Shown: positions 36,889 through 46,208, counted from the first letter of the stretch. The stretch: 64,000 nt of DNA from an uncultured Eubacteriales bacterium (GCA_902800625.1 CADCFG010000007.1:104296-168295); one strand, 5' to 3'. The notes: generated from the letters alone by a model not told the origin. Made by a program: numbers and translations.

Positions 36889-37893
36889 TCAGCAGTCCGT
36901 GCAGCCGACGATCGTGCCGTCCTCGTCCCACAGGTCGTGCCAGTCGTTGGCGCCGGGCCACAGGAACACCTGGCCCTTCACCAGCCGGTTGCCCCGCTCC
37001 AGGGTGGCGATGGTGGCCATCTCCGCGTCCGTCAGCGGCTCGGACACCGCCGCGGCCAGGTTGGCCTCGTAGTTGTGCACGGAGAAGGGAATGGGCAGCT
37101 GGCCCCGCTGGATGGCCCACTTCAGGCAGATGATGGCCGGGTGGCAGTTGTGCGCCCTGGCGATCTCCACCAGTTCCGGTTGCTCCATGTCCGCGATGTC
37201 CTCGGGCAGGATGTCCCGCTCCGGGCGGCGCGGCGAGCCCAGGGGCATATAGCCGATGGGCAGGATGCCCTTGGCGTTCAGGTAGTCGAACAGCTCCTGC
37301 TGCTGGAAGCAGGGGTGCAGCTCGGATTCGCAGGCGGCAGGGGGCACCCGCAGCTTGCCAAGCACGGCCTCCAGCTTGGGGATGGTCATGTTGGAAATGC
37401 CGATGTGCCGCACCAGCCCCAGGTGCACCAGCGACTCGATCTGGCGATAGGTATCCACGAATTCCTTCACCGAGAAGGGCTTGGAGTCCGGGTTGCGGGA
37501 GTCCACGTCGCAGAAGGGCGCGTGGTAGTTGGGGAAGGGCCAGTGGATGAACAGCATGTCCAGGTAGTCGCACTGCAGGTCCCGGATGGTCTTCATCGCG
37601 GCCTTCTCCACGTCCCGGTGCATGTCGTTCCACACCTTGGACATGATGAACAGGTCGCGGCGCTTCACGACGCCCTCGTCAAAGGCGGCCTTGAACACCT
37701 GGCCGATCTTGTCCTCGTTGCCGTAACAGGCGGCGCAGTCAAACAGCCGCCAGCCCGCGCGGATGCCGCCGGCCACCGCCCCGGCCACCTCCTCCGGCGA
37801 CACGCGATCGGAGCCGAAGGTGCCCATGCCGATGCAGGGGATGGGAGCGCCGCCGTTCAGCTTGAAGTTCGGCACGGTCCTGGGATCGATCAT
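36889..37893 (-). CDS. Aldo/keto reductase
   Basis: 334 aa TIM-barrel NADPH-dependent oxidoreductase. The catalytic tetrad is readable: Asp52 and Tyr57 in LFDCAACYGNE, Lys in IMSKVW and His in MLFIHWP. Reduces or oxidises a sugar or small carbonyl compound. It is transcribed away from the fucU operon and lies downstream of the zinc dehydrogenase on the same strand (about 107-base gap), so the two may act on the same sugar. GGAGGAAT precedes ATG 37893. Confidence 0.9.
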   Translation of the reverse strand: MIDPRTVPNFKLNGGAPIPCIGMGTFGSDRVSPEEVAGAVAGGIRAGWRLFDCAACYGNEDKIGQVFKAAFDEGVVKRRDLFIMSKVWNDMHRDVEKAAMKTIRDLQCDYLDMLFIHWPFPNYHAPFCDVDSRNPDSKPFSVKEFVDTYRQIESLVHLGLVRHIGISNMTIPKLEAVLGKLRVPPAACESELHPCFQQQELFDYLNAKGILPIGYMPLGSPRRPERDILPEDIADMEQPELVEIARAHNCHPAIICLKWAIQRGQLPIPFSVHNYEANLAAAVSEPLTDAEMATIATLERGNRLVKGQVFLWPGANDWHDLWDEDGTIVGCTDC

Positions 37894-38000
37894 TGCTATT
37901 CCTCCATTCTGTCAGAAGAGGGTTGAGAGTTCAGGGAATAACGCCCTCAACCTGCGGTCGATGGTATCGTTACGGCTGCATTTTAATCTGAATGCTCTGT

Positions 38001-39062
38001 TCAGTCCGGGTACACCACGGCCACCTTGCCGCACTGGCCGGAGGCCATCAGGCGATAGGCTTCGGCCACGTCCTTCAGTTCAAAGCGATGGGTGATCAGC
38101 CTGTCGGGATGGATGCCCCAGCGCACCAGGTGCTCCACCAGTTCCTCCATGCGCCACAGGCTCGTGACCCAGCTGCCGTAGATGCTCTTCTGGCCGTGCA
38201 TGATGTCCGGGGAGGGATTGAAGGTCACGTCGTTGCCCTCGCCCACCATGGCCATCTTGCCCCACTCGCGGGTGCAGCGGATTGCCATGGCCCGGGCGGC
38301 GTTGTTGGCGGAGCAGTCGATGGCCCGTTCGCAGCCATAGCCGTCGGTGACGTCCATGATGGCCTTCTCGCAGGCATCCACGTCCTTGCTGTTGAACACG
38401 TAGTCCGCCAGACCCAGGTCCTTGGCCAGCTTCATGCGCTCCTCGTTGATGTCGCAGCCGATGGTCTTGTCGCAGCCCATGGCCTTGGCCAGCATCAGCG
38501 TCGCCAGGCCCACCGGGCCCAGGCCCGTGACCAGCACCCGGTCGTTGCCGGACACGCCGATCTTCATCAGCGCCTCGTAACAGGTGCCGAAGCCGCAGGC
38601 AACCTGCGCGCCGTCCTCATAGGAAAGCTCGTCGGGCAGGGCGATCAGGTCCTTCTCGTCGCAGAGCATGTAGGGGGCCATGCCGCCGTTGCGCTGCCAG
38701 CCGTAGGCCGCGCGGTAAGGGCTCTTGCAGGAGATGTAGTAGCCGCGGCGGCAGTCGTAGCACACGCCGCAGCCGGAGATGTGGTACACGATCACCCGGT
38801 CGCCCTTCTTGAAGCGCTTCAGGCCCTCGCCCTCCTCCACGATGATGCCGCAGGGCTCATGACCTGCGATCATCCCGGGCTGGTAGCCCTCCGGGCCCTT
38901 GCCCACGTGGGCGCGGTAGATGCAGCGGATGTCGCTGCCGCAGATGGTGGAGGCCTTGGTCTTTACCACCACCTGGCCGTGGCCCGGCTTGGGCATGTCG
39001 AATTCCTTCAGTTCAACGGTGCTGTTGCCCGGCAGGATGGCGCCGAGAATCTTTTTATCCAT
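38001..39062 (-). CDS. Zinc-dependent medium-chain alcohol/sugar dehydrogenase
   Basis: 353 aa of the MDR superfamily. Catalytic zinc ligands are in STICGSDIRCIYR and AGHEPCG. The structural zinc loop has four cysteines (CGVCYDCRRGYYISC). The nucleotide fold is VTGLGPVGLATLMLAKAMG, with an acidic residue (CDINEER) after beta-2 that favours NAD+. It resembles sorbitol/threonine-type dehydrogenases; with FucU and an aldo/keto reductase nearby, sugar or sugar-alcohol oxidation is the best guess. AGGAGG lies 7 bases before ATG 39062. Divergent from an AraC regulator. Confidence 0.9.
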   Translation of the reverse strand: MDKKILGAILPGNSTVELKEFDMPKPGHGQVVVKTKASTICGSDIRCIYRAHVGKGPEGYQPGMIAGHEPCGIIVEEGEGLKRFKKGDRVIVYHISGCGVCYDCRRGYYISCKSPYRAAYGWQRNGGMAPYMLCDEKDLIALPDELSYEDGAQVACGFGTCYEALMKIGVSGNDRVLVTGLGPVGLATLMLAKAMGCDKTIGCDINEERMKLAKDLGLADYVFNSKDVDACEKAIMDVTDGYGCERAIDCSANNAARAMAIRCTREWGKMAMVGEGNDVTFNPSPDIMHGQKSIYGSWVTSLWRMEELVEHLVRWGIHPDRLITHRFELKDVAEAYRLMASGQCGKVAVVYPD

Positions 39063-39214
39063 GGGTCAGCCTCCTCTGTGCGTTATTCCACTGTCTTCAT
39101 TCTACCGAACGCACGGGGAAAGTATAAGAGAAAAAACCGACCACCTTGTGTAAATAATGTCGCTTTCGCGCAGGTTTGTTATCTGAACCGCGCCATGAAA
39201 GGGGGGCTTCGGCC

Positions 39215-40060
39215 TTGGAGACCTATGAATTTTCCACGACCTTTGAACTGAACTCGCTGCAGATCTCTCCGGTGCACGTGCGCATCGAGCAGCTGCGGCC
39301 CGTCATCGCGGCCCACCGCCACTCCAACGTCAGCTACGAGGTGCACTACACCGAGCGCGGCCGCGGCACGGTGACGGTGGACGGCCAGGTGTACCAGGTC
39401 TATCCGGGCCTGTTGTACGTCACCGGCCCCGGCGTGCTCCACGCCCAGCGCTCCGATGGGCGGGACCCGGTGGTGGAGTATTGCCTGTACCTGAACTGCC
39501 GCCGCCTGGACGCGGGCGGGGCGGATCCGCTGGCTCTGTTTGCGCAGACGCCCTTCTGGATGGGGGAGGACGGCGGCGTATTCCCGCTGCTGAAGCAGCT
39601 GATCGAGGAGAACCGGGCGGCCCGGCCGGACGTTGGAGCCATGTCCGAGGCGCTGCTCCGCCAGATCGTGATCCTGCTCACCCGGCTGTACCGCAGCGAT
39701 TCCGGCGCCCGCCGCCAGCCTGCCGCCCCGGCGCTGACCCGGGACGGCCTGATGCCCGTCATCGAGGACGCCTTCTTCTACCGCTATGCCACGCTGACGC
39801 TGTCGGAGCTGTCGGGGCTTTTGAACCTCAGCGCCCGCCAGACCCAGAGGCTGCTCCAGGACAGCTTCGGCAAGACCTTCTCCCAGAAGCTCACCGACGC
39901 GCGCATGGCCGCGGCCTGCCAGTTTTTGAACGGCACCAGCCTGTCCGTCACCGAGATCGCCGAGCGCGTGGGCTTCTCCTCCATCGAACATTTTTCCACG
40001 GCATTCAGGCGCAGCATGGGCGTTTCACCCCGGGAATACCGCCGCGCAAGCAGAAATTGA
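39215..40060 (+). CDS. AraC family regulator with cupin sensor domain
   Basis: 281 aa. An N-terminal cupin-like AraC sugar-binding domain (HRHSNVSYEVHYTERGRGTVTVDGQVY...GPGVLHAQ) is followed by a C-terminal double HTH (LTLSELSGLLNLSARQTQRLLQDSFGKTF and VTEIAERVGFSSIEHFSTAFRR). The start is TTG 39215, preceded by AAAGGGGGG at ~8 bases; a TTG 39 bases upstream lacks a ribosome site. It probably senses a sugar and controls the divergent dehydrogenase and/or the downstream LplB-type importer. Confidence 0.87.
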   Translation: METYEFSTTFELNSLQISPVHVRIEQLRPVIAAHRHSNVSYEVHYTERGRGTVTVDGQVYQVYPGLLYVTGPGVLHAQRSDGRDPVVEYCLYLNCRRLDAGGADPLALFAQTPFWMGEDGGVFPLLKQLIEENRAARPDVGAMSEALLRQIVILLTRLYRSDSGARRQPAAPALTRDGLMPVIEDAFFYRYATLTLSELSGLLNLSARQTQRLLQDSFGKTFSQKLTDARMAAACQFLNGTSLSVTEIAERVGFSSIEHFSTAFRRSMGVSPREYRRASRN

Positions 40061-40175
40061 GGGAGATCTTTACATTTATGCTCAATTCTTGCTCTGAATA
40101 TACTCAGTAATTATCTTACAGAGGCGGGAATGGCAGGTAAGGCCACTTTTGTCCCTAAATCGGCTGGAAAATGTA

Positions 40176-40204
40176 TTGTTAAGCGGCTGTCAAAATTATA
40201 TGAT
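40176..40204 (+). promoter_or_regulatory. Promoter of the second ABC operon
   Basis: TTGTTA, 17 bases, TATGAT, about 78 bases before the permease ATG. Confidence 0.5.
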
Positions 40205-40281
40205 GTTTCTGGACTATTTCGACCCGATTTCGCGGGACTATGTCCCTGGCTCAGCACCGGGACAGGACAGGGGGTATGGTC

Positions 40282-41199
40282 ATGCAACTCGACCCGAAGA
40301 AGCGGCGCTCCTACCAGGAGTTTCTCTATATCCTGCCCTTCATACTGCTGGTCGGCATATTTTCCTACTTCCCGCTCTACGGCTGGATCTACGCCTTCCA
40401 CGACTATCAGCCGCCCAAGCCCATTGGACCGGAGACCTTCGTGGGGCTGAAGTGGTTCCAGTACATCGTATCCAACCCCGTGCGCACGGCGGACGTGCTG
40501 CGCGTGCTTCGGAACACCTTCGCCATGAGCGGCATTTCGCTGCTGTTCTCCTGGTTCCCGATGATCTTCGCGGTGTTCCTCAACGAGATCAAGTGCAGGC
40601 CCTACCAGAAGTTCGTGCAGACGGTCACCACGCTGCCCAACTTCATCAGCTGGGTGCTGGTGTTCTCCATCGCCTTCAACGTGTTCGGCTCCAACGGCGC
40701 GGTGAACTCGGTGCTGATGGATGCCGGGCTGATCGACAAGCCCATCTCCTTCCTGAAATCCAAGGATCACCTGTGGTTCAAGATGTGGCTGTGGCTGACG
40801 TGGAAAAACGCCGGCTGGGCGGCCATCATGTACCTGGCGGCCATCACCGGCATCGACGAGCAGATGATCGAGGCCGCGCGGGTGGACGGCGCCACGCGCA
40901 TGCAGATCATCCGCCACATCATCATCCCCAGCATACTGCCCACCTATTTCGTCATCGTCATGCTCAATATCGCCAGCTTCCTGTCCAACGGCATGGAGCA
41001 GTACTACGTGTTCCAGAACGACTTCAACCGAAAATACATAGAAGTGCTGGATCTGTACGTGTACAACTATGCCCGCAGCAGCATCAAGAATTATCCGCTG
41101 TCCACGGCCATCAGCATGCTCAAGAGCATTGTCAGCGTGATCCTGCTCGCCATCACCAACACCGCCTCCAAGCTGATCCGCGGCGACGGCTTCATCTAA
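40282..41199 (+). CDS. ABC permease, LplB type
   Basis: 305 aa with six membrane spans. The ATPase-contact EAA loop reads EQMIEAARVDGATRMQIIRHIIIPSILP. It belongs to the LplB/YtcP subgroup that imports complex oligosaccharides such as rhamnogalacturonan or xylan fragments. ATG 40282 is favoured over 40276 and 40240 because AGGGGG ends 7 bases before it. It is followed by a second permease and a large binding protein, and again no ATPase gene. Confidence 0.93.
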   Translation: MQLDPKKRRSYQEFLYILPFILLVGIFSYFPLYGWIYAFHDYQPPKPIGPETFVGLKWFQYIVSNPVRTADVLRVLRNTFAMSGISLLFSWFPMIFAVFLNEIKCRPYQKFVQTVTTLPNFISWVLVFSIAFNVFGSNGAVNSVLMDAGLIDKPISFLKSKDHLWFKMWLWLTWKNAGWAAIMYLAAITGIDEQMIEAARVDGATRMQIIRHIIIPSILPTYFVIVMLNIASFLSNGMEQYYVFQNDFNRKYIEVLDLYVYNYARSSIKNYPLSTAISMLKSIVSVILLAITNTASKLIRGDGFI

Positions 41200-41239
41200 T
41201 GAACGCTTGACTAGGCAAGGCAGACGGGAGGGAGCAAAC

Positions 41240-42172
41240 ATGAGCAAAGAGAAGAACCTGGGCGGCGTGCAGCTGGACAAGAGCTTCGGCGATCGCGTGA
41301 TCAGCGTGCTCACCTATGTGATCTACGCCATCTTCGCCTTCGTATGCGTCTATCCGTTTTACTATATCTTCATCAATTCCATCAGCGCCAACAACCTGTC
41401 CGAGCGCGGCAAGGTCATCTTCTACCCGATGGACGTTCACTTCCAGAACTACGTGAACGTAGCGAAGATCCCCGGCCTGCTGAACGCGGCGAAGATCTCG
41501 GTGCTGAGGACCGTGGTCGGCACGGTGCTGACGGTGATCGTGGCCGGGTTCCTGGGCTATATGTTCACCCGGCAGACGCTGTGGCGCCGGAAGTTCTGGT
41601 ACCGCTTCGTGGTGGTGACCATGTACTTCAACGCCGGCATCATCCCCTGGTACCTGACCATGGACAAGCTGGGCCTGACCAACAACTTCTGGGGCTATAT
41701 TTTCCCCACGATCGTCCAGCCCTTCTACATCATCCTGTGCAAGACCTTCTGCGAATCGGTGCCCAAGGAGCTGCAGGACGCGGCGGAGATCGACGGCGCG
41801 GGAACGCTGCGCATATTCTTCAGCATCATGCTGCCGGTCATCAAGCCAATATTGGCCACCATCGCCATATTCGCGGCGGTGAACCAGTGGAACTCCTTCC
41901 AGGATACCCTGCTGCTGATGACCAGCACCGACAAGCTGAATACGCTGCAATACGTGCTGTTCCAGTACATCAACCAGGCCAACAGCCTGAAGGCGCTGAT
42001 CAGCTCCACCACCTCTTCAAGCAACCTGGCCGCCACCCTGGCCCGCGCCGCCACCGCCACCTCCGTGCGCATGACGGTCACCGTCGTGGTGGTGCTGCCC
42101 GTGATGATGATCTATCCGTTCTTCCAGCGGTTCTTCACCAAGGGCATCATGATCGGAGCTGTGAAGGGGTAA
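41240..42172 (+). CDS. ABC permease, LplC/YtcP type
   Basis: 310 aa with six spans and the EAA loop KELQDAAEIDGAGTLRIFFSIMLPVIKP. A subgroup-typical insertion, FQYINQANSLKALISS, follows the fifth span. GGGAGGGAG precedes ATG 41240. Partner of the upstream permease. Confidence 0.93.
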   Translation: MSKEKNLGGVQLDKSFGDRVISVLTYVIYAIFAFVCVYPFYYIFINSISANNLSERGKVIFYPMDVHFQNYVNVAKIPGLLNAAKISVLRTVVGTVLTVIVAGFLGYMFTRQTLWRRKFWYRFVVVTMYFNAGIIPWYLTMDKLGLTNNFWGYIFPTIVQPFYIILCKTFCESVPKELQDAAEIDGAGTLRIFFSIMLPVIKPILATIAIFAAVNQWNSFQDTLLLMTSTDKLNTLQYVLFQYINQANSLKALISSTTSSSNLAATLARAATATSVRMTVTVVVVLPVMMIYPFFQRFFTKGIMIGAVKG

Positions 42173-42290
42173 TGAGGAATGAGAAATGAGGAATGAGGAA
42201 TTGTTGTAGAAATCCTTGTGGATTTCTTCTGAATAAAACAAATCCCGAAGGGATTTGCACGGTCATTCCTAATTCCAGATTCCTGATTGT
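42172..42290. repeat. Composite palindromic intergenic repeat, family B copy 1
   Basis: Outer arms AATGAGGAATGAGGAATT and ATTCCTAATTCC enclose two small hairpins, GAAATCC-TTGT-GGATTTC and CAAATCCCGAAGGGATTTG. The same modules recur at 55531-55690 in a different order. It lies in the gap between the permease and its binding-protein gene. Confidence 0.75.
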
Positions 42291-42347
42291 ATTCACGAAG
42301 GGATATAAGGCCAATGCCTTTTATCATACACAAAAAGGAGGGTTACT

Positions 42348-44021
42348 ATGAAACGGTTACTGTCTGTTCTGCTGGTCTGCGCCATGGTTCTGTCCATGGG
42401 CCTGTTCAGCGCGCTGGCTGAGGAAGCGCCCCTGGTCATCGACGTCTACGACGCCGCGGCCAACTACAACGGCACCCAGTCCGGCTGGTTTGCCAAGGTC
42501 ATCAAGGATCGCTTCAACATCGAGCTGAACATCATCGCTCCGCAGGTTGTGGGCAACGAAGTGTTCGCCACACGCGCCCAGACGGGCAACCTCGGCGACC
42601 TGATCGTCGTTGACAAGAAGGACATGTCCGACCTGCTGGACGCCGGCCTGGTTCGCGACATCAGCGACAAGCTGCCCGAGTGCGCCAACATCATGAAGTT
42701 CAAGGTCCAGATCGACGCCTACAACAAGGGCCTGACCGGCGAGGACGGCGTGTACTACGGCATCCCCTCTGAGATGACCGACACCTCTCCCACGTCCATC
42801 ACCGACGACGTGATCTACTCCTCCCCGATGATCCGCTGGGATCTGTACACCGAGGTTGGCCGTCCCCAGCTGAAGAACCTGGACGACCTGCTGGACTGCC
42901 TGAAGGCGATCCACGACATCCATCCCACCAACGAGGATGGCGACCCCGCCTATCCCTTCACCCTGTGGCGTGACTGGGACGGCAACGACAACATGCTGGG
43001 CATCGCGAATGTCGTGCAGCTGACCACCTGGTACGGCGAAAAGCTGAAGCAGAGCGCCATCCTGAAGCCCGACAACACCTTCACCAAGGTCTATGACCGC
43101 GACGCCGCCTACTACAAGATCACCAAGTTCCTGAACAAGGCCTATCAGATGGGCCTGGTCGATCCCGAGTCCGGCGAGCAGCCCTGGGACGACGTGGCCA
43201 ACAAGCTGTCCACCGGCCGCGCCGACCTGATGTGGTACAGCTGGCAGACCGGCTTCTGGAACAGCGTGGATCGCCTGAACGCCGGCACCGGCTTCATCTT
43301 CATCCCCGTTGAGGACATGTACTTCTATGCCGACGCCGACCGCTACTTCGGCTCCGACCGCATGTTCGGCGTGGGTTCCAAGGTGGAAGGCGAGAAGTAT
43401 GACCGCATCATGGAGTTCCTCGACTGGTACGCCAGCCCCGAAGGAGCCACCTTCCAGCACTGCGGCATCGAGGGCCTGAACTACACCGTCGGCGAGGACG
43501 GCAAGTTCGTGCCCTACAAGGACAATGCCCTGATGGACAACCTGCCCGTGCCCGAGGAGTACGGCGAGGGCGGTTACAACGATGGCAACAACCAGATCAA
43601 CCAGTGGATCGTCTCCTCCCTGTGCGTGAACGAGATCACTGGCGAGCGCTTCGCCCAGAAGTACTGGCAGTCCTACAAGGACATGACCATGACCGACATG
43701 AAGCGCGAGTGGCAGGAGACCTTCGACGCCGAGGATTCCGTGGACTACATGAAGAAGCATAACCAGCTGCTGGCCAGCCCCAGCGTGGACTTCACCCCCC
43801 GCTCCGACGACAACGACATCGCCGCCCTGCGCGTGGATGTGAACACCCAGCTGTGCACCTACACCTGGAACCTGATCTTCTGCGAGACCGACGACGAGTT
43901 CGAGGCCATGTGGGACGAGATGACTGAGCAGCTGAACGGCTTTGGCTATGAGCAGCTTTACGCCTACGACTGCGAGACCTATCAGCCCGAAGTGGACGCC
44001 AAGCTGGCTGTGACCGAATAA
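42348..44021 (+). CDS. Large oligosaccharide ABC substrate-binding protein, LplA/YtcQ type
   Basis: 557 aa, the large subgroup of family 1 solute-binding proteins. The signal peptide ends FSALA-EE with no lipobox, so it should be a soluble secreted protein like the other binding protein in this window. Features include GDLIVVDKKDMSDLLDAGLVRDIS, GVYYGIPSEM and ADLMWYSWQTGFWNS. A small hairpin and AAAGGAGGG precede ATG 42348. The size suits long or branched oligosaccharides. Last gene of the operon. Confidence 0.93.
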   Translation: MKRLLSVLLVCAMVLSMGLFSALAEEAPLVIDVYDAAANYNGTQSGWFAKVIKDRFNIELNIIAPQVVGNEVFATRAQTGNLGDLIVVDKKDMSDLLDAGLVRDISDKLPECANIMKFKVQIDAYNKGLTGEDGVYYGIPSEMTDTSPTSITDDVIYSSPMIRWDLYTEVGRPQLKNLDDLLDCLKAIHDIHPTNEDGDPAYPFTLWRDWDGNDNMLGIANVVQLTTWYGEKLKQSAILKPDNTFTKVYDRDAAYYKITKFLNKAYQMGLVDPESGEQPWDDVANKLSTGRADLMWYSWQTGFWNSVDRLNAGTGFIFIPVEDMYFYADADRYFGSDRMFGVGSKVEGEKYDRIMEFLDWYASPEGATFQHCGIEGLNYTVGEDGKFVPYKDNALMDNLPVPEEYGEGGYNDGNNQINQWIVSSLCVNEITGERFAQKYWQSYKDMTMTDMKREWQETFDAEDSVDYMKKHNQLLASPSVDFTPRSDDNDIAALRVDVNTQLCTYTWNLIFCETDDEFEAMWDEMTEQLNGFGYEQLYAYDCETYQPEVDAKLAVTE

Positions 44022-44046
44022 TCCCGTCGGGTTCTCCCGATAAACC

Positions 44047-44082
44047 GACCGGGCGCCTCCGAAAGGAGACGCCCGGTCTTTG
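44047..44082 (+). terminator. Terminator of the second ABC operon
   Basis: 14-base arms GACCGGGCGCCTCC and GGAGACGCCCGGTC with loop GAAA and one mismatch, then TTTG. Confidence 0.75.
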
Positions 44083-44094
44083 TATATCCAATCA

Positions 44095-44526
44095 TCACGG
44101 GAACACATCCCCGTCCACGTCCAATATCCGGTCAAAAGGTATGACCGTCCCGTCCGCCATCACGACCTCCCGCTCGTATTCCCGCACCCTGCGCACGACG
44201 CCGGTGAGGCTGACGTACTCGCCGCCCGCCTTGCGCGCGTCGGGCCTGAAGTAGGTGAGGGTGACGGTGGGGGAGGCGGCCAGGTGATCCCGCAGCAGCG
44301 CCAGCTTCTCGCCCAGGGCCAGCTGGTCCGCCTCGCTCAGCTCCTGCTGGTCCTCGGTCAGCCGCGCCGCCTCGGCGATGGCGTCGCCGTAGCCCGTCAG
44401 CGCCGCGAATGGCGCGAACTGGGCCGCCCGGTTCAGCCGGGACATCCGAGGATGCTTCTTCGACGTGGGATGCTCCAGGCCGATGATGTCCTCGTATCGG
44501 TTCTCGTCAGGCACGGTGTCCTCCAA
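44095..44526 (-). CDS. YolD-like protein
   Basis: 143 aa. Contains the YolD core RMSRLNRAAQFAPFAALTGYGDAIAEAAR, followed by an acidic helical region and a small beta domain (GEYVSLTGVVRRVREYEREVVMADGTVIPFDRI). YolD proteins commonly accompany Y-family polymerases, and here the gene overlaps the polymerase by 20 bases. A role in modulating translesion synthesis is plausible but unproven. Confidence 0.9.
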   Translation of the reverse strand: MEDTVPDENRYEDIIGLEHPTSKKHPRMSRLNRAAQFAPFAALTGYGDAIAEAARLTEDQQELSEADQLALGEKLALLRDHLAASPTVTLTYFRPDARKAGGEYVSLTGVVRRVREYEREVVMADGTVIPFDRILDVDGDVFP

Positions 44527-46030
44527 TCTGGGCGTTGCGATCCTTCGCCGTGGCCCCTTCCTCCAGGTTCATGCCCCGCAGGATGGCGTTCTTGCCGTAC
44601 TTCTTCTTGATGCCCAGCACCGTCTGCTGCTGGCGCTTCTCCTTCTCCAGGGCGGCCTCCTCCCTGGCGGCGCGCTCGGCCTCGGCGGCGTAGTCGGTGA
44701 ACATGTCCAGCTGCACCGGCGCGGCGGCCTCCGCCTGTCTGGCCGCGCTCTCGTCCTCCACGTGGTTCGCCACCACGTACATCCGCCGCACCAACAGGCT
44801 TTCGTCCACGATGCGGTCGAACAGCTCTGAGATCGCCTCGGTGATCTTCCGGGTGGAGGAGGTGGACCCGCCCAGGTTGATGGAGCCGTGGGCCATCTTG
44901 GGCACCTTCCGGCCGTACCAGTCCTCGGTGACGGGCCCCTTGTAGGCCTTGCGCCGCTCGGGGTCGGACAGGTTCTCGATGTCGTAGCCCACGGTCAGCA
45001 CCATCTGGTCCGTCACCAGCTTCTTGTCCACCAGGTCCAGCACCAGCAGGTCGGTCATCTCCTTCACCACCAGCTTGGCCTTATGGAAGGGATAGGGTTC
45101 CTGGAGCACCTGGCCGGAGCTGATGCTGCTGCTCTGGGGCTGGTAGGCCTTGATGTCCGCGATGGTGCAGTCCTCCCAGCCCCATGCGTGGTCGATGAGC
45201 AGCTCCGCGTTCACGCCGAACAGCCGGTAGAGCAGATCTTCGTTCACCAGCGAGCAGCGGGCCACGTCGCCCATGGTCATCAGGTTGTGGGCCTCCAGCT
45301 TGCGCGCGATGCCCTTGCCCACGCGCCAGAAGTCCGTCAGCGGACGGTGGGTCCATAGCTTTTGGCGATAGCTCATCTCGTCCAGCTCCGCGATGCGCAC
45401 GCCGTCCGCGTCGGCTGGCATGTGCTTGGCCTCGATGTCCATGGCAATCTTGCACAGGTACAGGTTCGAGCCGATGCCGGCGGTGGCGGTGATGCCCGTC
45501 TGGCCCAGCACGTCCCGGATCATCGTCATGGCCAGCTCGTGGGCGGTCATGCCATAGTTCTTCAGATAGTGGGTCACATCCATGAACACCTCGTCCACGG
45601 AGTAGACGTGGATGTCCTCCGGGGCGACGTACTTCGCGTAGATGTTGAAGATCTCGGTGGAAATGGCCATGTAGTGGGCCATCTGGGGCTTGGCCACCAG
45701 GTAGTCCACGGCCAGGGATGGGTCGCTGTTGAGCTTGGCGGTATTGGTGGAGACGCCGTCCAGCTTCCGGCCTGGCACATGCGCCCGGCGCTCGGCGTTC
45801 ACCTGCTTCACCTTCTGGACCACCTCGAAAAGCCTCGGCCTGCCGGGCACGCCGAAGGACTTGAGCCCGGGGGATACCGCCAGGCAGATGGTCTTGTCCG
45901 TGCGGCTCTTGTCGGCGACCACCAGGTTTGTGGTCAGCGGGTCCAGCCCCCGCTCGATGCACTCCACCGAGGCATAGAACGACTTGAGGTCGATGGCGAT
46001 GTACTGCCGGTTGTTACTGGAGCTATTCAC
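44507..46030 (-). CDS. Y-family DNA polymerase (UmuC/UvrX-like translesion polymerase)
   Basis: 507 aa. Copies past DNA lesions. Catalytic residues are readable: AIDLKSFYASVE (first Asp) and VYSVDEVFMD (Asp-Glu pair). A helix-hairpin-helix region follows (FWRVGKGIARKLEAHNLMTMGDVAR). Near the C-terminus QLDMFTD is a good sliding-clamp-binding motif. The start is GTG 46030, set by GGGAGG 7 bases upstream; the in-frame TTG 46045 overlaps that site. Paired with YolD. No LexA box was seen upstream. Confidence 0.93.
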   Translation of the reverse strand: MNSSSNNRQYIAIDLKSFYASVECIERGLDPLTTNLVVADKSRTDKTICLAVSPGLKSFGVPGRPRLFEVVQKVKQVNAERRAHVPGRKLDGVSTNTAKLNSDPSLAVDYLVAKPQMAHYMAISTEIFNIYAKYVAPEDIHVYSVDEVFMDVTHYLKNYGMTAHELAMTMIRDVLGQTGITATAGIGSNLYLCKIAMDIEAKHMPADADGVRIAELDEMSYRQKLWTHRPLTDFWRVGKGIARKLEAHNLMTMGDVARCSLVNEDLLYRLFGVNAELLIDHAWGWEDCTIADIKAYQPQSSSISSGQVLQEPYPFHKAKLVVKEMTDLLVLDLVDKKLVTDQMVLTVGYDIENLSDPERRKAYKGPVTEDWYGRKVPKMAHGSINLGGSTSSTRKITEAISELFDRIVDESLLVRRMYVVANHVEDESAARQAEAAAPVQLDMFTDYAAEAERAAREEAALEKEKRQQQTVLGIKKKYGKNAILRGMNLEEGATAKDRNAQIGGHRA

Positions 46031-46066
46031 AACACCACCTCCCAAAGCCTATACAGGATATTATAG

Positions 46067-46100
46067 AAAAAAACTGTCCGGAAGTTGTGTTTCCGGACAG
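46067..46100 (-). terminator. Terminator of the tRNA-Ala pair
   Basis: 10-bp stem CTGTCCGGAA / TTCCGGACAG, loop of 7, followed on the minus strand by seven T residues. Confidence 0.85.
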
Positions 46101-46108
46101 AAAAAAAC

Positions 46109-46185
46109 TGGTGGAGCATACGAGACTCGAACTCGTGACCTCTACACTGCCAGTGTAGCGCTCTAGCCAACTGAGCTAATGCCCC
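46109..46185 (-). tRNA. tRNA-Ala (anticodon GGC), copy 2
   Basis: 77 bases with an encoded CCA. Acceptor GGGGCAT pairs with ATGCTCC. The anticodon stem CTACA/TGTAG holds loop CTGGCAG, anticodon GGC for GCC codons. Identical to the neighbouring copy. Confidence 0.93.
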
Positions 46186-46208
46186 ATGTCGGCGGCAAGA
46201 GTGAAATA

